Of a stretch of DNA of 55,839 nucleotides, positions 24,850-33,772 are shown piece by piece. Every line of letters begins with the position of its first letter. Positions within the stretch are counted from its first letter, which is position 1. The position numbers were made by a program, and so were the translations under genes. Source of the stretch: Candidatus Aquidulcis sp. (GTDB taxonomy: Bacteria > Chloroflexota > Anaerolineae > Anaerolineales > UBA4823). The notes under the pieces are model-generated. The model was not told the DNA's origin. It was given only the letters and a program-made list of their open reading frames with translations, and did not search any database. The DNA lies in the NCBI GenBank assembly GCA_020723385.1, contig DYIZ01000011.1:16654-72492 (forward strand), given 5' to 3'.

Positions 24850-26025
24850 ATGATCACCGATGAACAAATTACCGAGTGGCTCCACGAGATCGAAGCGCGG
24901 CCGGACTCCACCCCGCTGGTTTTCCGTCTCATCGCTGATCGTCTCCGTGAGCTGACTGCCCAAAACGAGGCGCTGTTGGCTGAAAACATCGAGCTGCGCA
25001 GCGGGCGGAAAGTCGAGGCTTACGAGAGCCAGATTGCCAGCCTCGAATACCAGCTCGACCTGCTGAAACGCCAGCTTGGCGGCGAAATCATTTCGACGGC
25101 GGCTGCCCCGGCAACGGATGCCTTCAATCTGTTGATCTACAACTCGCTAGGCCAGATCCTTCGAGTTGAAAAACCGACTCTCGAAGAGATGGGGGGAAGT
25201 ATCCCCGGGGGCATCCATTTCCGGGAGGGGAGCACCCTCGGGGAAAGCTCCCCCCATCTGCTGGCGACTCGATCACTCGAAGAATTGCTCTTCGTCTTCG
25301 ATTCGGGGCGCGCCGTCACACTGCCCGTTGCTGGTATCCCGGTCTCCAATGCGGGGTCGCTCGATTGGGAACAGGCTTTCCTGCAAGAGCCGCACGGCAG
25401 TGAGGAATTGGTATTCATCCTGCCCATCGCCCGCATGTCGCTTTTCGATTACTGTATCCAGGTGAGCCGCCGCGGCTGCATCAAAAAGATGCGCGAGAGC
25501 AATCTCGAAACCTACGTCACCAGCGGCTACATCGGCACCGGCATCAAGCTCAAATCCGACCGATCTTGCAGCCTGGCGCTGTGCCACAAACCCTCCCGGC
25601 TGGTGATCGTCAGCCGGGAGGGTTATCTCATGGGCCTGGGTCTCGATCCCCTGCCATACACCATCGAGGAGGCCATCCGCCTGGGGCCGGTGGATCACGT
25701 TGTCGCCGCTTTCGGCGTGAGCGACGAGACGCTGCTGGTCTGCATCACCCAAAACGGCAAAGTCCTTCAGCGGGAGACGGGCTGGATCGAATCGGTTGAC
25801 TCGCTCGGCGGGCGCGGGCAATCTATCCTGTCATCATCACGCCGCGAAGCTGGCGTGCGCATCGTGGGCGCGGGGGCAGTGGATGAGCAAAGCTGGGGGA
25901 TTGCCCTATGCAGCGACGGGCAAATCGTTGCCAGCCGGGCCAGCGAATGGGTTGACCGGGGCGCAATCCTGGGCGGCGAGGCGCAGGGCGTCGAAATCCT
26001 GGATTTCACGATCTCCAAAGGGTGA
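24850..26025 (+). CDS. Stand-alone GyrA C-terminal-like beta-propeller with coiled-coil N-terminus
   Basis: 391 residues. Residues 1-80 are a coiled coil (ITEWLHEIEARP, LRELTAQNEALLAENIELR, SLEYQLDLLKRQLGG). The rest repeats the blade pattern of the GyrA/ParC C-terminal domain: a hydrophobic strand, a Gly-containing turn, basic strand, for example LFVFDSGRAVTLPVAGIP, IQVSRRGCIKKMRESNLE, LVIVSREGYLMGLGLD, LLVCITQNGKVLQRETGW and ALCSDGQIVASRASEW. In gyrase this propeller wraps DNA; there is no topoisomerase catalytic domain here. A GGAG ribosome site precedes the ATG. Its stop overlaps the GTG/ATG region of the Hsp70 gene, implying coupled translation and joint function. The family call is by pattern only. 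Confidence 0.7.
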   Translation: MITDEQITEWLHEIEARPDSTPLVFRLIADRLRELTAQNEALLAENIELRSGRKVEAYESQIASLEYQLDLLKRQLGGEIISTAAAPATDAFNLLIYNSLGQILRVEKPTLEEMGGSIPGGIHFREGSTLGESSPHLLATRSLEELLFVFDSGRAVTLPVAGIPVSNAGSLDWEQAFLQEPHGSEELVFILPIARMSLFDYCIQVSRRGCIKKMRESNLETYVTSGYIGTGIKLKSDRSCSLALCHKPSRLVIVSREGYLMGLGLDPLPYTIEEAIRLGPVDHVVAAFGVSDETLLVCITQNGKVLQRETGWIESVDSLGGRGQSILSSSRREAGVRIVGAGAVDEQSWGIALCSDGQIVASRASEWVDRGAILGGEAQGVEILDFTISKG

Positions 26026-26030
26026 GCGCG

Positions 26031-27362
26031 ATGGGCGTCTCGGTGGGCATTGATTTCGGCACATCCAATTCCGGCGTCGCCATTTTCGACGGCAGCCGGG
26101 TGCAGTTGCTGCCCGTAGACTCGCGGTCCGCCATGCCCGAGGTGACGCGCACGATCCTGTACATCACCCGGGATTTCAAGCATTACATCGGGCAGGAGGC
26201 GGTCGAGCTGTATTACCGTCACAACGTCAACCGGCTGCGCCGTTTCGTCAAAAAATGGGTCGGCGAGATTGACTTTCGCGGCGCGGATATGCACTACGTT
26301 CGGGATGTATACACCTACGTTGACGAGCTTCAGCCCGGCCGCTTGCTGCAATTCATCAAAACCGCCCTGCGCTCCGATGGCTACGAAGGCACACAAATTT
26401 TCGACCGCTATTACACCACGGCTGAGATCGTGACGGCATATTTGAGCGAGCTAAAACAGCGCGCCGAGATGCTGCTCGACAAGCCGATCACGAGTGTGAC
26501 CATTGGCCGGCCGGTGAAGTATTCTCTGAATGAGGAGGGCGACCGGCGCGCCCAGGAGACAATGCTTCTCGCTGCCCAAGAGGCCGGCTTCGAGCGGGTG
26601 ACTTTCGAGCTGGAACCGGCGGCGGCAGCCCTCTATTACGAGATGACTCTGTCCCGCCCGGAAAACGTGCTCGTCTTCGACTTCGGCGGCGGCACGCTCG
26701 ATATTACCATTGCCCGGCTGGGCGACCCGCACGACCGGCGGGTGTACGCCAGCGGCGGCATCAGCGTCGCCGGGAGCGACTTCGACCGGGCGATCATCCA
26801 GCAGCGGATGCTGGCGCACTTCGGCAAGGGGCGGGGCAGCTTTGCCCCCGAAATCGCCGAGTTGATCAACGCCGTCGCCGATTGGGCGGCCCTGCCGGAT
26901 TTGAGCACTCCCCTGGCGCGCGGCAACCTCGAACGCGCCATCCTCGAGCGGCAGGCTCCCGTCCAGTTGAAAGCGCTCGAAGCATTGATCTTCAACGACC
27001 TGGCCTTTTCTTTCTACAACACGGTCGAATCGGCCAAGATCGCCCTGTCCAGCCAGGGTGCGACTGCGATCAATCTAAAAGCAACCAACATTGATTTGTG
27101 GGAGTTGTACACCCGCTATCAATTCGAGAAGGATATTCAAACCTACCGTGAGCAGATCGAGGCGGTGCTGCTCGAAACACTGCACACTTCGGGTCTATCC
27201 GTTGACCAGATTGATGCGGTGGTCAAAACCGGCGGATCGTCCAATATCCCCGTGTTTACGGGGATGCTCAACCGTATCTTTGGCCCCGAACGGGTGAAAA
27301 CCTCGGCGGTATTCAACAGCGTCACCGCCGGGCTGGCGATCAAGGCGTACGAGAAAAATTAA
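26031..27362 (+). CDS. Hsp70-family protein (YegD-like)
   Basis: Actin-fold ATPase of the Hsp70 superfamily, about 443 residues, without the C-terminal substrate-binding domain of DnaK. Seen: phosphate 1 loop GIDFGTSNSGVAIFDG at the start, VTIGRPVKYSLNEEG, the ELEPAAAALYYE segment, phosphate 2 loop VLVFDFGGGTLDITI, and the adenosine loop VVKTGGSSNIPVFTGML. Length and order match YegD-like proteins of unknown client. I choose the ATG at 26031 (AAGGG about 9 nt upstream); a GTG at 26022 in frame would overlap the upstream stop by 4 nt. The TAA stop is the first part of a palindromic repeat. Confidence 0.9.
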   Translation: MGVSVGIDFGTSNSGVAIFDGSRVQLLPVDSRSAMPEVTRTILYITRDFKHYIGQEAVELYYRHNVNRLRRFVKKWVGEIDFRGADMHYVRDVYTYVDELQPGRLLQFIKTALRSDGYEGTQIFDRYYTTAEIVTAYLSELKQRAEMLLDKPITSVTIGRPVKYSLNEEGDRRAQETMLLAAQEAGFERVTFELEPAAAALYYEMTLSRPENVLVFDFGGGTLDITIARLGDPHDRRVYASGGISVAGSDFDRAIIQQRMLAHFGKGRGSFAPEIAELINAVADWAALPDLSTPLARGNLERAILERQAPVQLKALEALIFNDLAFSFYNTVESAKIALSSQGATAINLKATNIDLWELYTRYQFEKDIQTYREQIEAVLLETLHTSGLSVDQIDAVVKTGGSSNIPVFTGMLNRIFGPERVKTSAVFNSVTAGLAIKAYEKN

Positions 27363-27449
27363 ACACAAAGGGCACGAAAGGTCGCCACGAAGGTCAAGAA
27401 AGTGAAAACCTTTGTAGCCTTCGTGAAATCCTTTGTAACCTTCGTGTTT
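27361..27449. repeat. CACAAAGG/CACGAAGG palindromic element
   Basis: Left arm about 27361-27393 (AAACACAAAGG, CCACGAAGG units), right arm about 27409-27449 (CCTTTGTAG, CCTTCGTG units) ending in GTGTTT. The arms are complementary and each is built from 8-10 nt sub-repeats. It starts in the TAA stop of the Hsp70 gene and fills most of the 130-nt gap to the next gene. The same family occurs at 37444, 40182 and 44731. Confidence 0.9.
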
Positions 27450-27492
27450 AGAAAAACATTGTTTGCAAGCGGGTTCCGATTCTGAAATCACT

Positions 27493-28305
27493 ATGGCTGA
27501 TAAATCTTCCCCTGTCCAATCACTGATCGAACGGTTGACGCGTTTGTTTGCGGCTTTCCCGCAGGTGCGCGCGCTCGCCCTGCGCGGCTCGCGCGCCACC
27601 GGCGCCACCGACTCGCACTCCGACATTGACTATTACGTATATTACGATCCCCCGCTGATGGCTCTCGCCGACCGGCAGGCGTTGATGGCCCAGGCCGGCG
27701 GGGCGCGCCGCGCCGACCTGGGCCTCGACAACTGGGGGCCGGGCGACGAGTGGTTCGACGCCGAGACCGGCATCGAGGTGGACGTGGTTTACTTTGAAGC
27801 GGGCTGGATGGCAGATCAAATAAATCGGGCCTGGGTGGAACATCAGCCGAGTTTGGGTTACAGCACGTGTTTTGTGCATACCGTCAGGCAATCCCAGGTG
27901 TTGTTCGATCCCCTGGGGTGGTTCCGATCCCTCCAGGCCCAAGCAGCCCAGGAGTATCCCGAACCCCTGCGGCAGGCGATCATCGCCCGCAATCATGCCG
28001 TCTTGCGGCAGATCATTCCCTGTTATTATTTCCAGATAGAAAAAGCAGTCCAGCGCGGCGACCTGGTCAGCATCAATCACCGGCTGGCGGGGCTGCTGGC
28101 CAGTTATTTTGACATCATTTTTGCATACAACCGAGTGCTGCACCCCGGCGAAAAGCGCATGGTGACTTACGCACTGGATCACTGCGCCAGCTTACCGGTG
28201 GATTTTGCGGAGGATGTGGAAGCCGTGCTAAAAGCCGCCGGAACGCCCGATGCGTTGCTGCCGAGGCTGGATGCGCTGCTGGATCATCTCGACGGGTGGC
28301 TGTAA
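27493..28305 (+). CDS. Nucleotidyltransferase-domain protein
   Basis: Pol-beta-like nucleotidyltransferase of about 270 residues. The N-terminal catalytic core has the helix-turn ALRGSRATGATDSHSDIDYY, giving the GS motif and the two metal Asp of DxD; a third carboxylate is in GIEVDVVYFEAGW. A helical C-terminal half follows (RNHAVLRQIIPCYYFQIEKAV). It could be a DUF4037-type or aminoglycoside-adenylyltransferase-like enzyme; the substrate is unknown. The ATG at 27493 is chosen although no strong ribosome site precedes it; a TTG at 27463 is the alternative. It converges on the recombinase gene, 5 nt between stops. Confidence 0.82.
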   Translation: MADKSSPVQSLIERLTRLFAAFPQVRALALRGSRATGATDSHSDIDYYVYYDPPLMALADRQALMAQAGGARRADLGLDNWGPGDEWFDAETGIEVDVVYFEAGWMADQINRAWVEHQPSLGYSTCFVHTVRQSQVLFDPLGWFRSLQAQAAQEYPEPLRQAIIARNHAVLRQIIPCYYFQIEKAVQRGDLVSINHRLAGLLASYFDIIFAYNRVLHPGEKRMVTYALDHCASLPVDFAEDVEAVLKAAGTPDALLPRLDALLDHLDGWL

Positions 28306-28310
28306 GCGGG

Positions 28311-29303
28311 CTAATCCTCGAAAATCTCGTGATACCCCTTATCCAGTTCGTCGTCGCTTAGGTGCGCATACCGGGATGTGGTCGAAAGATTGCTGTGACG
28401 GGCTAGCTCCTGCGCCAGCTTGAGATTTCCCGAAGCCCGCAGAACCGTGGTCACAAAGTAATGCCGGAACGAGTGGGGGGTGATCGTCCCAACCGCCTCA
28501 GCCCCCAGGGACTCTGTAACCCGCTGAGTGACGATGTTCCGCCCGGTGGCAGTCGTGATCGGCTTGATCTTTTTGCCCGCGCCTTTGTCGTGCCGGGCGA
28601 AGAGGGGCAGGGAGGGGAGGGGGCGTCCCGATGACCCATCCAGCGCCGCCCGCGTCGAGAGATAATCCCGCAGGGCGCGGATCGCCCGGTTGGAGAAGCG
28701 TACCACGGCCTGCTTGTCGCCTTTGCCGATGACGACCGCGCGCGACTCGCTCCAATCCACATCGCCGCGGCGCAGATTGCACGCCTCGTGAACGCGCAGC
28801 CCGGTGTCGGCCAGCGTGAGCAGGAAGGCCCGGTCTCTCAATGCGCGTAACCGTTCAGGTTCGTCGTCAGTCGCTGAGTTAGTGATATTTTTCACATATT
28901 CGAGCACTTTTTCGATGGCGTCACGCGGGAATTGGGGCAGCCGAATCCCGGCGCGGCGCGTATGCCGGCGGGCCAATTGCCGAATGCGGGTAAGACTATG
29001 ACTGGCGAGCCTTTCGGTTTCCAGGTATTCGAAAAAATCAATGACCGCCGTCATATACAATCGCTCAGTTGCCGGCAGATAAGGTTTCAAAGTATCCGCC
29101 ATCCAGGTGATCGAATCTTCGGGTAAGTCGGCAGGGGGCGTATTTTCGGGCGGCAGATTGCGAACAGTCAGCACCTGCGCAAATAGTTTGAGCGCATTCG
29201 CATACGACCGGGCTGTGTTTGGGCTGCGCGCCAGCCGGATGGATTCGATGTAGTTCTGGATGGCTTTTTGGGTGGTAAACGGGGTTTCCATAAGAAATTC
29301 CAT
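28311..29303 (-). CDS. Tyrosine recombinase / integrase
   Basis: Site-specific recombinase of the XerC/D-integrase class, about 330 residues. A SAM-like DNA-binding domain is at the N-terminus (AIQNYIESIRLARSPNTARSY). Catalytic residues visible: Arg in ADTGLRVHEACNL, Lys in the GKGDKQ beta-hairpin, HxxR in PHSFRHYFVTTVL, His in LARHSNLSTT and the nucleophile Tyr in SRYAHLSDDEL. All are in order, so it should be active. Start choice is uncertain (ATG at 29303 or 29291). No other mobile-element genes are near; whether it is a Xer-type housekeeping enzyme or the remnant of an integrated element is open. Confidence 0.9.
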   Translation of the reverse strand: MEFLMETPFTTQKAIQNYIESIRLARSPNTARSYANALKLFAQVLTVRNLPPENTPPADLPEDSITWMADTLKPYLPATERLYMTAVIDFFEYLETERLASHSLTRIRQLARRHTRRAGIRLPQFPRDAIEKVLEYVKNITNSATDDEPERLRALRDRAFLLTLADTGLRVHEACNLRRGDVDWSESRAVVIGKGDKQAVVRFSNRAIRALRDYLSTRAALDGSSGRPLPSLPLFARHDKGAGKKIKPITTATGRNIVTQRVTESLGAEAVGTITPHSFRHYFVTTVLRASGNLKLAQELARHSNLSTTSRYAHLSDDELDKGYHEIFED

Positions 29304-29404
29304 GTTGATGGTAATGTAACTTATCAAAAGCATAAATATGATATAACGATTTGGCCTTCGTGTCAATCCCCCCTTGTTGGTTCACATAATCTTAGGTGCC
29401 CGTC

Positions 29405-29470
29405 GATTATAGTTGACACTGAGTTGCATAATAGTTAGCACTGAGTCGTATAATTGTTGGCGCCGAGCTG
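29405..29470. repeat. Three tandem 22-nt repeats, possible transposon end
   Basis: Three direct copies of a 22-nt unit with core TATAATAGTTAGCACTGAGT (29405-29426, 29427-29448, 29449-29470); the third copy is more diverged. Multiple terminal copies of about 20 bp holding a TTGACACTGAGT-like core are typical of IS21-family ends. No transposase or second end is seen. They lie in the roughly 290-nt space between the recombinase start and the end of the DUF11 gene; the rest of that space shows nothing I can name. Confidence 0.7.
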
Positions 29471-29594
29471 ATTTTCATCCTTTTTCCTATCAAAAACGAG
29501 ACTCCCCTACCCCACCAATAGTGGGCATCGATAGGCGCAAATGTACTCCTAGCTACTATGGCAGCCTCACCCATGATTTCATTTCCAATTGCTG

Positions 29595-32153
29595 TTACCG
29601 CACCACAAGCGGTAGAGAGATGCGATACGTGATTCCCCCAGCCTGGATGGCCGTCGTCAGGGTCAGGTAATTGTTCGCATAGGCTGGGTCGTCGGTAGCC
29701 GCCAGGAAAGCGGCTGAGGCGCTGCATGTATCTACAGATGGTGGTGCGGTGATGGTGAGGTGCAGGGTTGTGGAACTGCCCGATGCAAGCTCAGGGATGG
29801 AACAAGAAACCGTGGCAGCATCATGACTACATGCCCAGCCCGCCCCGTTGAATGATTGGTAGACCGCTCCGGGCGGCAAAGTGAGGACCATCTCCGGATC
29901 TACCGCAAGATCGGGCCCGTTATTGCTCATCTCAAAGGAATAGACCAGTGTTCCACCCGGGGCGACCGGGTCGGGTGAGTCGCTACCGCTGAGAGCCAGG
30001 TCGGCCTGGGCTGCTTCCTCCTGCACATAGGTGGTCAGGGGCAGCGAATTGTTGTCCGGATTGGTATCAGCCAGCGCATAAGAAACCACCGCCGTTACGT
30101 TGAAGGTTCCAGTGACCAGCGGAGCGGTGACCAGAAGCTGCAGTGGAAAGTCGGCACCCGATCCAAGCACGGATGTGGCTGTGCAGTGGATAGCACCAGC
30201 CGAGAAGCCGCAGTTCCAGTCTGAGCCGCTGGCCGACTGGTAGGCTGCCCCGCCAGGCAGCGGCAGGTTGAGCTGGACTTCATCCGCCGGGTTGGGGCCG
30301 CTGTTGCCCACCTCCAACGTGTAGGTGATTGTCCCGCCCGGTGCAACCGGGTCAGGCAAGTCGCTGCCGATGATGATCAGATCAGTCGGTGCCGACCCTC
30401 CCTGGATGGTGGTGGTAAAGGTTTGCGAGTTATTGGCCGCCAGGGAGTCAAGCGGGCTGGCTGCATACACACCCGCCGTCACGCTGCAGCTTGCACCCGA
30501 AGTTGGTGCACTGATCAAGACGTTCAGCACGGTCGTTGCTCCCGAGGCCATGTCACCCCCGGTGCAGTGGACCGAGCCTTCTTCTGCCGCACACAACCAG
30601 TCCGCGCTGTCAACCGACTGGTAAACCATCCCGCTGTCCAGGGTAATATCCATCTGTACCCCTGCTGCGGGGTCGGGGCCGTTGTTGGCCACATGCAGGG
30701 CATAGGTAATCGTCCCACCCGCCGCCACGGGGTCAGGGTCTTCGCCGCCGCTCACCGCCAGGTCAGCTCGTAGGCCGTAAAGCTGGCCGAAAACCTCATA
30801 TTGTTCAACCACCAGCGGGGGTGTGTTATCATCGCCATACCAGACGGCCAGGTAAGAGCCGCTGAGGTCGCTGTATGCCAGGCCGGGCCAGCCGGCAGAG
30901 TAATCCAGGCTGCCTTCTGGCCCCATATCTGAAAGGCGGAAATCATCCTCGCCAACCGGCGTCCCGTCGGCTGACAACAGCTGGCCATAGATTTCACTCG
31001 TATCGTTGGGGTCGCGAACCCCGTTCCAGACCACCAGGTATTGGTTCTCCTGGGTGTCATAAGCCACTTCAGAAAACCCAACCTCTGGCGAAGGGTTTCC
31101 ACCGGCAGCCATATCGGATACCTGGAAGTTATCTCCCAGACGGTTGCCCTGCGCATCCACGAGCTGGGCTGAAATCTCCATGCTGCTGCCCGCCTCCCCG
31201 GTCCAGGCGACCAGGTATTCATCCTCCTGAACGTTATAAACTGCCTGCGGGGTATAGGTGTGGTGTGGGCTTTGGGTGATAAATGAGATTTGGAAGGCAG
31301 TCGGGCCAACCAGGCTGCCATCCGCCGCCAAGCGCTGCCCGTACACATCTTCACCCGCCAGGCCGGTCAGTGTGACCCAGGTTACCAGGTACTCGTTGGC
31401 CTGGCTGTTATAGGTTACCGAATCGTAGGCTTCCCAGGATCCAGTCGTAATGATCTGGCTGCTGCCGGAGGGGGTGCCATCTGCCGACACGAGCTGTCCA
31501 TAAATCTTAATGCTTGAAAGCAGCCCGTTAGGGGGGGAGCCGCCAGCCATCACGGGCTGGTTAACGCCCCTGGTGCTTGAAAGCAACTCGACATCCGAGA
31601 TCCAGGTGATCAAGTAGCGGTTATCTTGTGTGTTGTAGGCGATGCCTGGGCCGCCGGCATTGCCCGGGTCCGAGTACGAATAGCGCACCGCCTCGGTCCC
31701 CAGCGGGGTTCCCGTCGCAGACACCCGTCGGCCAAAAATATCCGTGTCCAGCGGATCGACAGATGCCTGCCCCTGCCAGACCACCAGGTATTCGTTGGCC
31801 TGGTAATTGTAGGCTGCCACCGGAGTAAAGTGATACCCTTGAGTGATCGAGATCTGGAAGGGGTCGCCGAACAGTGTTGCGTTAGAAGCTTCGACAATTC
31901 GCCCCCATATTTGCTGGTTGTTGGGCGGTTGACTGAACGACCACACAACCAGGTACTGGTCAGCCTGGTTGTTATACGCCACCGATACACCATTTGCATC
32001 ACAGTCGGCGCATGATGGGTCCGAAATAAGGAAATCGTTCGGCCAGATTTCACCCTGCGGTAGTAAGAATGCCGGGGTTGGAGCGGCCGCTTCAACCGGA
32101 ACGAGCCAGGCGAGCAAGAGCACCAGGATAAACAAACCACGCAAGTGAGACAT
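29595..32153 (-). CDS. Secreted DUF11-repeat surface protein
   Basis: 852 residues with a signal peptide ending near VEAAA and an ideal AAGGAGG ribosome site. The first half repeats a blade-like motif YNSQANEYLVTWV (also YNYQANEYLVVWQG, YNVQEDEYLVAWTG, YDTQENQYLVVWNG), six to seven times, each about 60 residues, which suggests a propeller. The second half holds three DUF11 modules, each opening SGSDSPDPVAPGGTLVYS-like and containing NNGPDPA. The end, ISLPLVVR, resembles C-terminal tails of exported Chloroflexota proteins. It is probably a cell-surface or secreted structural protein; no enzyme motif is present. Confidence 0.85.
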   Translation of the reverse strand: MSHLRGLFILVLLLAWLVPVEAAAPTPAFLLPQGEIWPNDFLISDPSCADCDANGVSVAYNNQADQYLVVWSFSQPPNNQQIWGRIVEASNATLFGDPFQISITQGYHFTPVAAYNYQANEYLVVWQGQASVDPLDTDIFGRRVSATGTPLGTEAVRYSYSDPGNAGGPGIAYNTQDNRYLITWISDVELLSSTRGVNQPVMAGGSPPNGLLSSIKIYGQLVSADGTPSGSSQIITTGSWEAYDSVTYNSQANEYLVTWVTLTGLAGEDVYGQRLAADGSLVGPTAFQISFITQSPHHTYTPQAVYNVQEDEYLVAWTGEAGSSMEISAQLVDAQGNRLGDNFQVSDMAAGGNPSPEVGFSEVAYDTQENQYLVVWNGVRDPNDTSEIYGQLLSADGTPVGEDDFRLSDMGPEGSLDYSAGWPGLAYSDLSGSYLAVWYGDDNTPPLVVEQYEVFGQLYGLRADLAVSGGEDPDPVAAGGTITYALHVANNGPDPAAGVQMDITLDSGMVYQSVDSADWLCAAEEGSVHCTGGDMASGATTVLNVLISAPTSGASCSVTAGVYAASPLDSLAANNSQTFTTTIQGGSAPTDLIIIGSDLPDPVAPGGTITYTLEVGNSGPNPADEVQLNLPLPGGAAYQSASGSDWNCGFSAGAIHCTATSVLGSGADFPLQLLVTAPLVTGTFNVTAVVSYALADTNPDNNSLPLTTYVQEEAAQADLALSGSDSPDPVAPGGTLVYSFEMSNNGPDLAVDPEMVLTLPPGAVYQSFNGAGWACSHDAATVSCSIPELASGSSTTLHLTITAPPSVDTCSASAAFLAATDDPAYANNYLTLTTAIQAGGITYRISLPLVVR

Positions 32154-32253
32154 GGGAAGCCTCCTTAGGATGGGCAGCGGTGCGGGCGGTTGGCGAAGTA
32201 TATTTCTGAGATGGGATTTGTTGTGGTGTAAATCAACTTATATTGAAACTACC

Positions 32254-32472
32254 CTAGTGAGCATTATTTACAGTATATAGGGCGGATATCAAAAAGTCAA
32301 TTGGGATGGATCGCTCACAGATGGTAGGTAGAGCGGGCTTTCCGATCAATGATTGAAGCGCCTCGAAGGCATTGACACCTTTCAAAATCGAATCGCTGCC
32401 ACTGCTGACAGATAACTGCCCTCCTCCCCCACCCCACCGGAAACGACACGTCCAATTGCATTCAAAGCACAT
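32254..32472 (-). CDS. Possible small protein coupled to the glycosyltransferase gene
   Basis: A 72-codon frame starting at an ATG one base after the stop of the upstream glycosyltransferase gene (TGA A ATG), an arrangement typical of translational coupling. The product has a Gly-rich segment, then VNAFEALQSLIGKPALP and a hydrophobic end (IDFLISALYT). I recognise no family and there is no ribosome site, so it may be chance. The remaining part of the 320-nt gap (32154-32473) shows no other feature. Confidence 0.3.
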   Translation of the reverse strand: MCFECNWTCRFRWGGGGGQLSVSSGSDSILKGVNAFEALQSLIGKPALPTICERSIPIDFLISALYTVNNAH

Positions 32473-32473
32473 T

Positions 32474-33757
32474 TCAACAGGCTGCTGCTCTGGTTCTATC
32501 CCATCCTTCAAACGCAACGGCGCGCTGCTTGATGAGCCGCACCGCCTCCCCTACCCCATCTTCGACGCGGATCAGGCGGCCAATCCCCTGCGCCTGCCCT
32601 CGAATCGCGGGTTGATCGGCTTGCATTAACGCGGTAGTCAACGATTCGACTGTAAGTTTCTTCAAATCAACGGGAGCCGGCCCCGCCCCTGCCGCGGCGA
32701 CCCGCCTCCCCCAAAACGGCTGGTCAACCCCGTGAGGTACGACAATGTTCGGAATCCCGGCGCGCAGGCCAGCCGCAGTCGTCCCCGCGCCTCCATGGTG
32801 AATGACTACCTTGCAGCGCGGAAATAGCCAATCGTGCGGTGCGGCCTCCAGGTAGAACAGATTCTCACCGGGTTCAGCGGGCCGTTTTCCGCTCCATCCA
32901 GTCAAAATGACGCCGCGTTGCCCGGCCTGTGCAAGCGCAGCGCGGACGATGGCATCTATGCGCTCTGCTTCTCGATTGACCATGCTTCCAAACGTCACAC
33001 ACACCGGGGCATCCCCACTGGCGAGGAAAGCTGCAAGCTCCGGTGGAGGCTGATAGCTTTCCGGCGTGTCGAGGAACAAGTATCCAGTGATTTGAATGTG
33101 GGGGAAATTCCAATCAGCGGGCCAAGGGAGAAGCGTCGGGCTGTATGCGAAAAGCAGCGGCGTCTGGATCGAGCGTGAACGATCGAAGGGCCAAACCAAT
33201 TTAATACCAAAGATGTCCGGGGCTGTCCGGCGCAGCCTTCGATATCCTAAATTTCCGACACGCCAAAAGATTTGCGTTCCAAGCCAGTGGGACAGATAAC
33301 TCATCGCACCTGGCCGTAAACCTGCCAACGCCACCATCGGAAAGGCATGCGTCGGGGCGAAGATCGGGAAGGTCTGCACCGACACGTCGGGGATGCCGCG
33401 CTGCCGCGCTAATGAATGGCCGCCGGTGGTGAAGAGGAACGAATGGACGATGAGATCGGCGTCGTCGCAGGCAGCCAGTGCGGCGCGGAAAACCGGCTCG
33501 GCGATGGAAAAGACATAATCGGCAATCCCCTTGACCATGCCCCACACGTTGTTTCCGGCGTTATTGAAAATGGCGCTCATCTCGCCGGGGTCACCCGGCA
33601 GGGGGGCAAATGGGATTTGATGCTGCCCGGCAAAATCGTCGAACCGATGCGGCGCGGCCAGCCGCACGCTGTGCCCGGCTTTTTGCAAACCGAGCGCCAG
33701 GGCGACATAAGGCTGCACGTCGCCGCGCGAGCCGTAAGTCAAAATGGTGATTTTCAC
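32474..33757 (-). CDS. Glycosyltransferase, MGT/sterol-glucosyltransferase type (GT1-like)
   Basis: GT-B fold transferase of 427 residues that would glycosylate a lipid or small molecule using a nucleotide sugar. The N-terminus ITILTYGSRGDVQPYVALALGL is the hallmark of the sterol 3-beta-glucosyltransferase/vancomycin-type family; the C-terminal donor-binding region has VCVTFGSMVNRE, FPRCKVVIHHGGAGTTAAGLRAGIP and VPHGVDQPFWGRRV. It follows the acyl-CoA dehydrogenase by 15 nt and may be the last main gene of the long minus-strand string. Its link to acyl-CoA metabolism is not evident. Confidence 0.9.
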   Translation of the reverse strand: MKITILTYGSRGDVQPYVALALGLQKAGHSVRLAAPHRFDDFAGQHQIPFAPLPGDPGEMSAIFNNAGNNVWGMVKGIADYVFSIAEPVFRAALAACDDADLIVHSFLFTTGGHSLARQRGIPDVSVQTFPIFAPTHAFPMVALAGLRPGAMSYLSHWLGTQIFWRVGNLGYRRLRRTAPDIFGIKLVWPFDRSRSIQTPLLFAYSPTLLPWPADWNFPHIQITGYLFLDTPESYQPPPELAAFLASGDAPVCVTFGSMVNREAERIDAIVRAALAQAGQRGVILTGWSGKRPAEPGENLFYLEAAPHDWLFPRCKVVIHHGGAGTTAAGLRAGIPNIVVPHGVDQPFWGRRVAAAGAGPAPVDLKKLTVESLTTALMQADQPAIRGQAQGIGRLIRVEDGVGEAVRLIKQRAVAFEGWDRTRAAAC

Positions 33758-33772
33758 GCGATCCCTTGCCCT

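Noticed and set aside
28311-32153. Prophage or integrative element around the recombinase
   Set aside because: No phage, relaxase or conjugation genes and no attachment-site duplication could be seen; only the recombinase and the 22-nt repeats are present.
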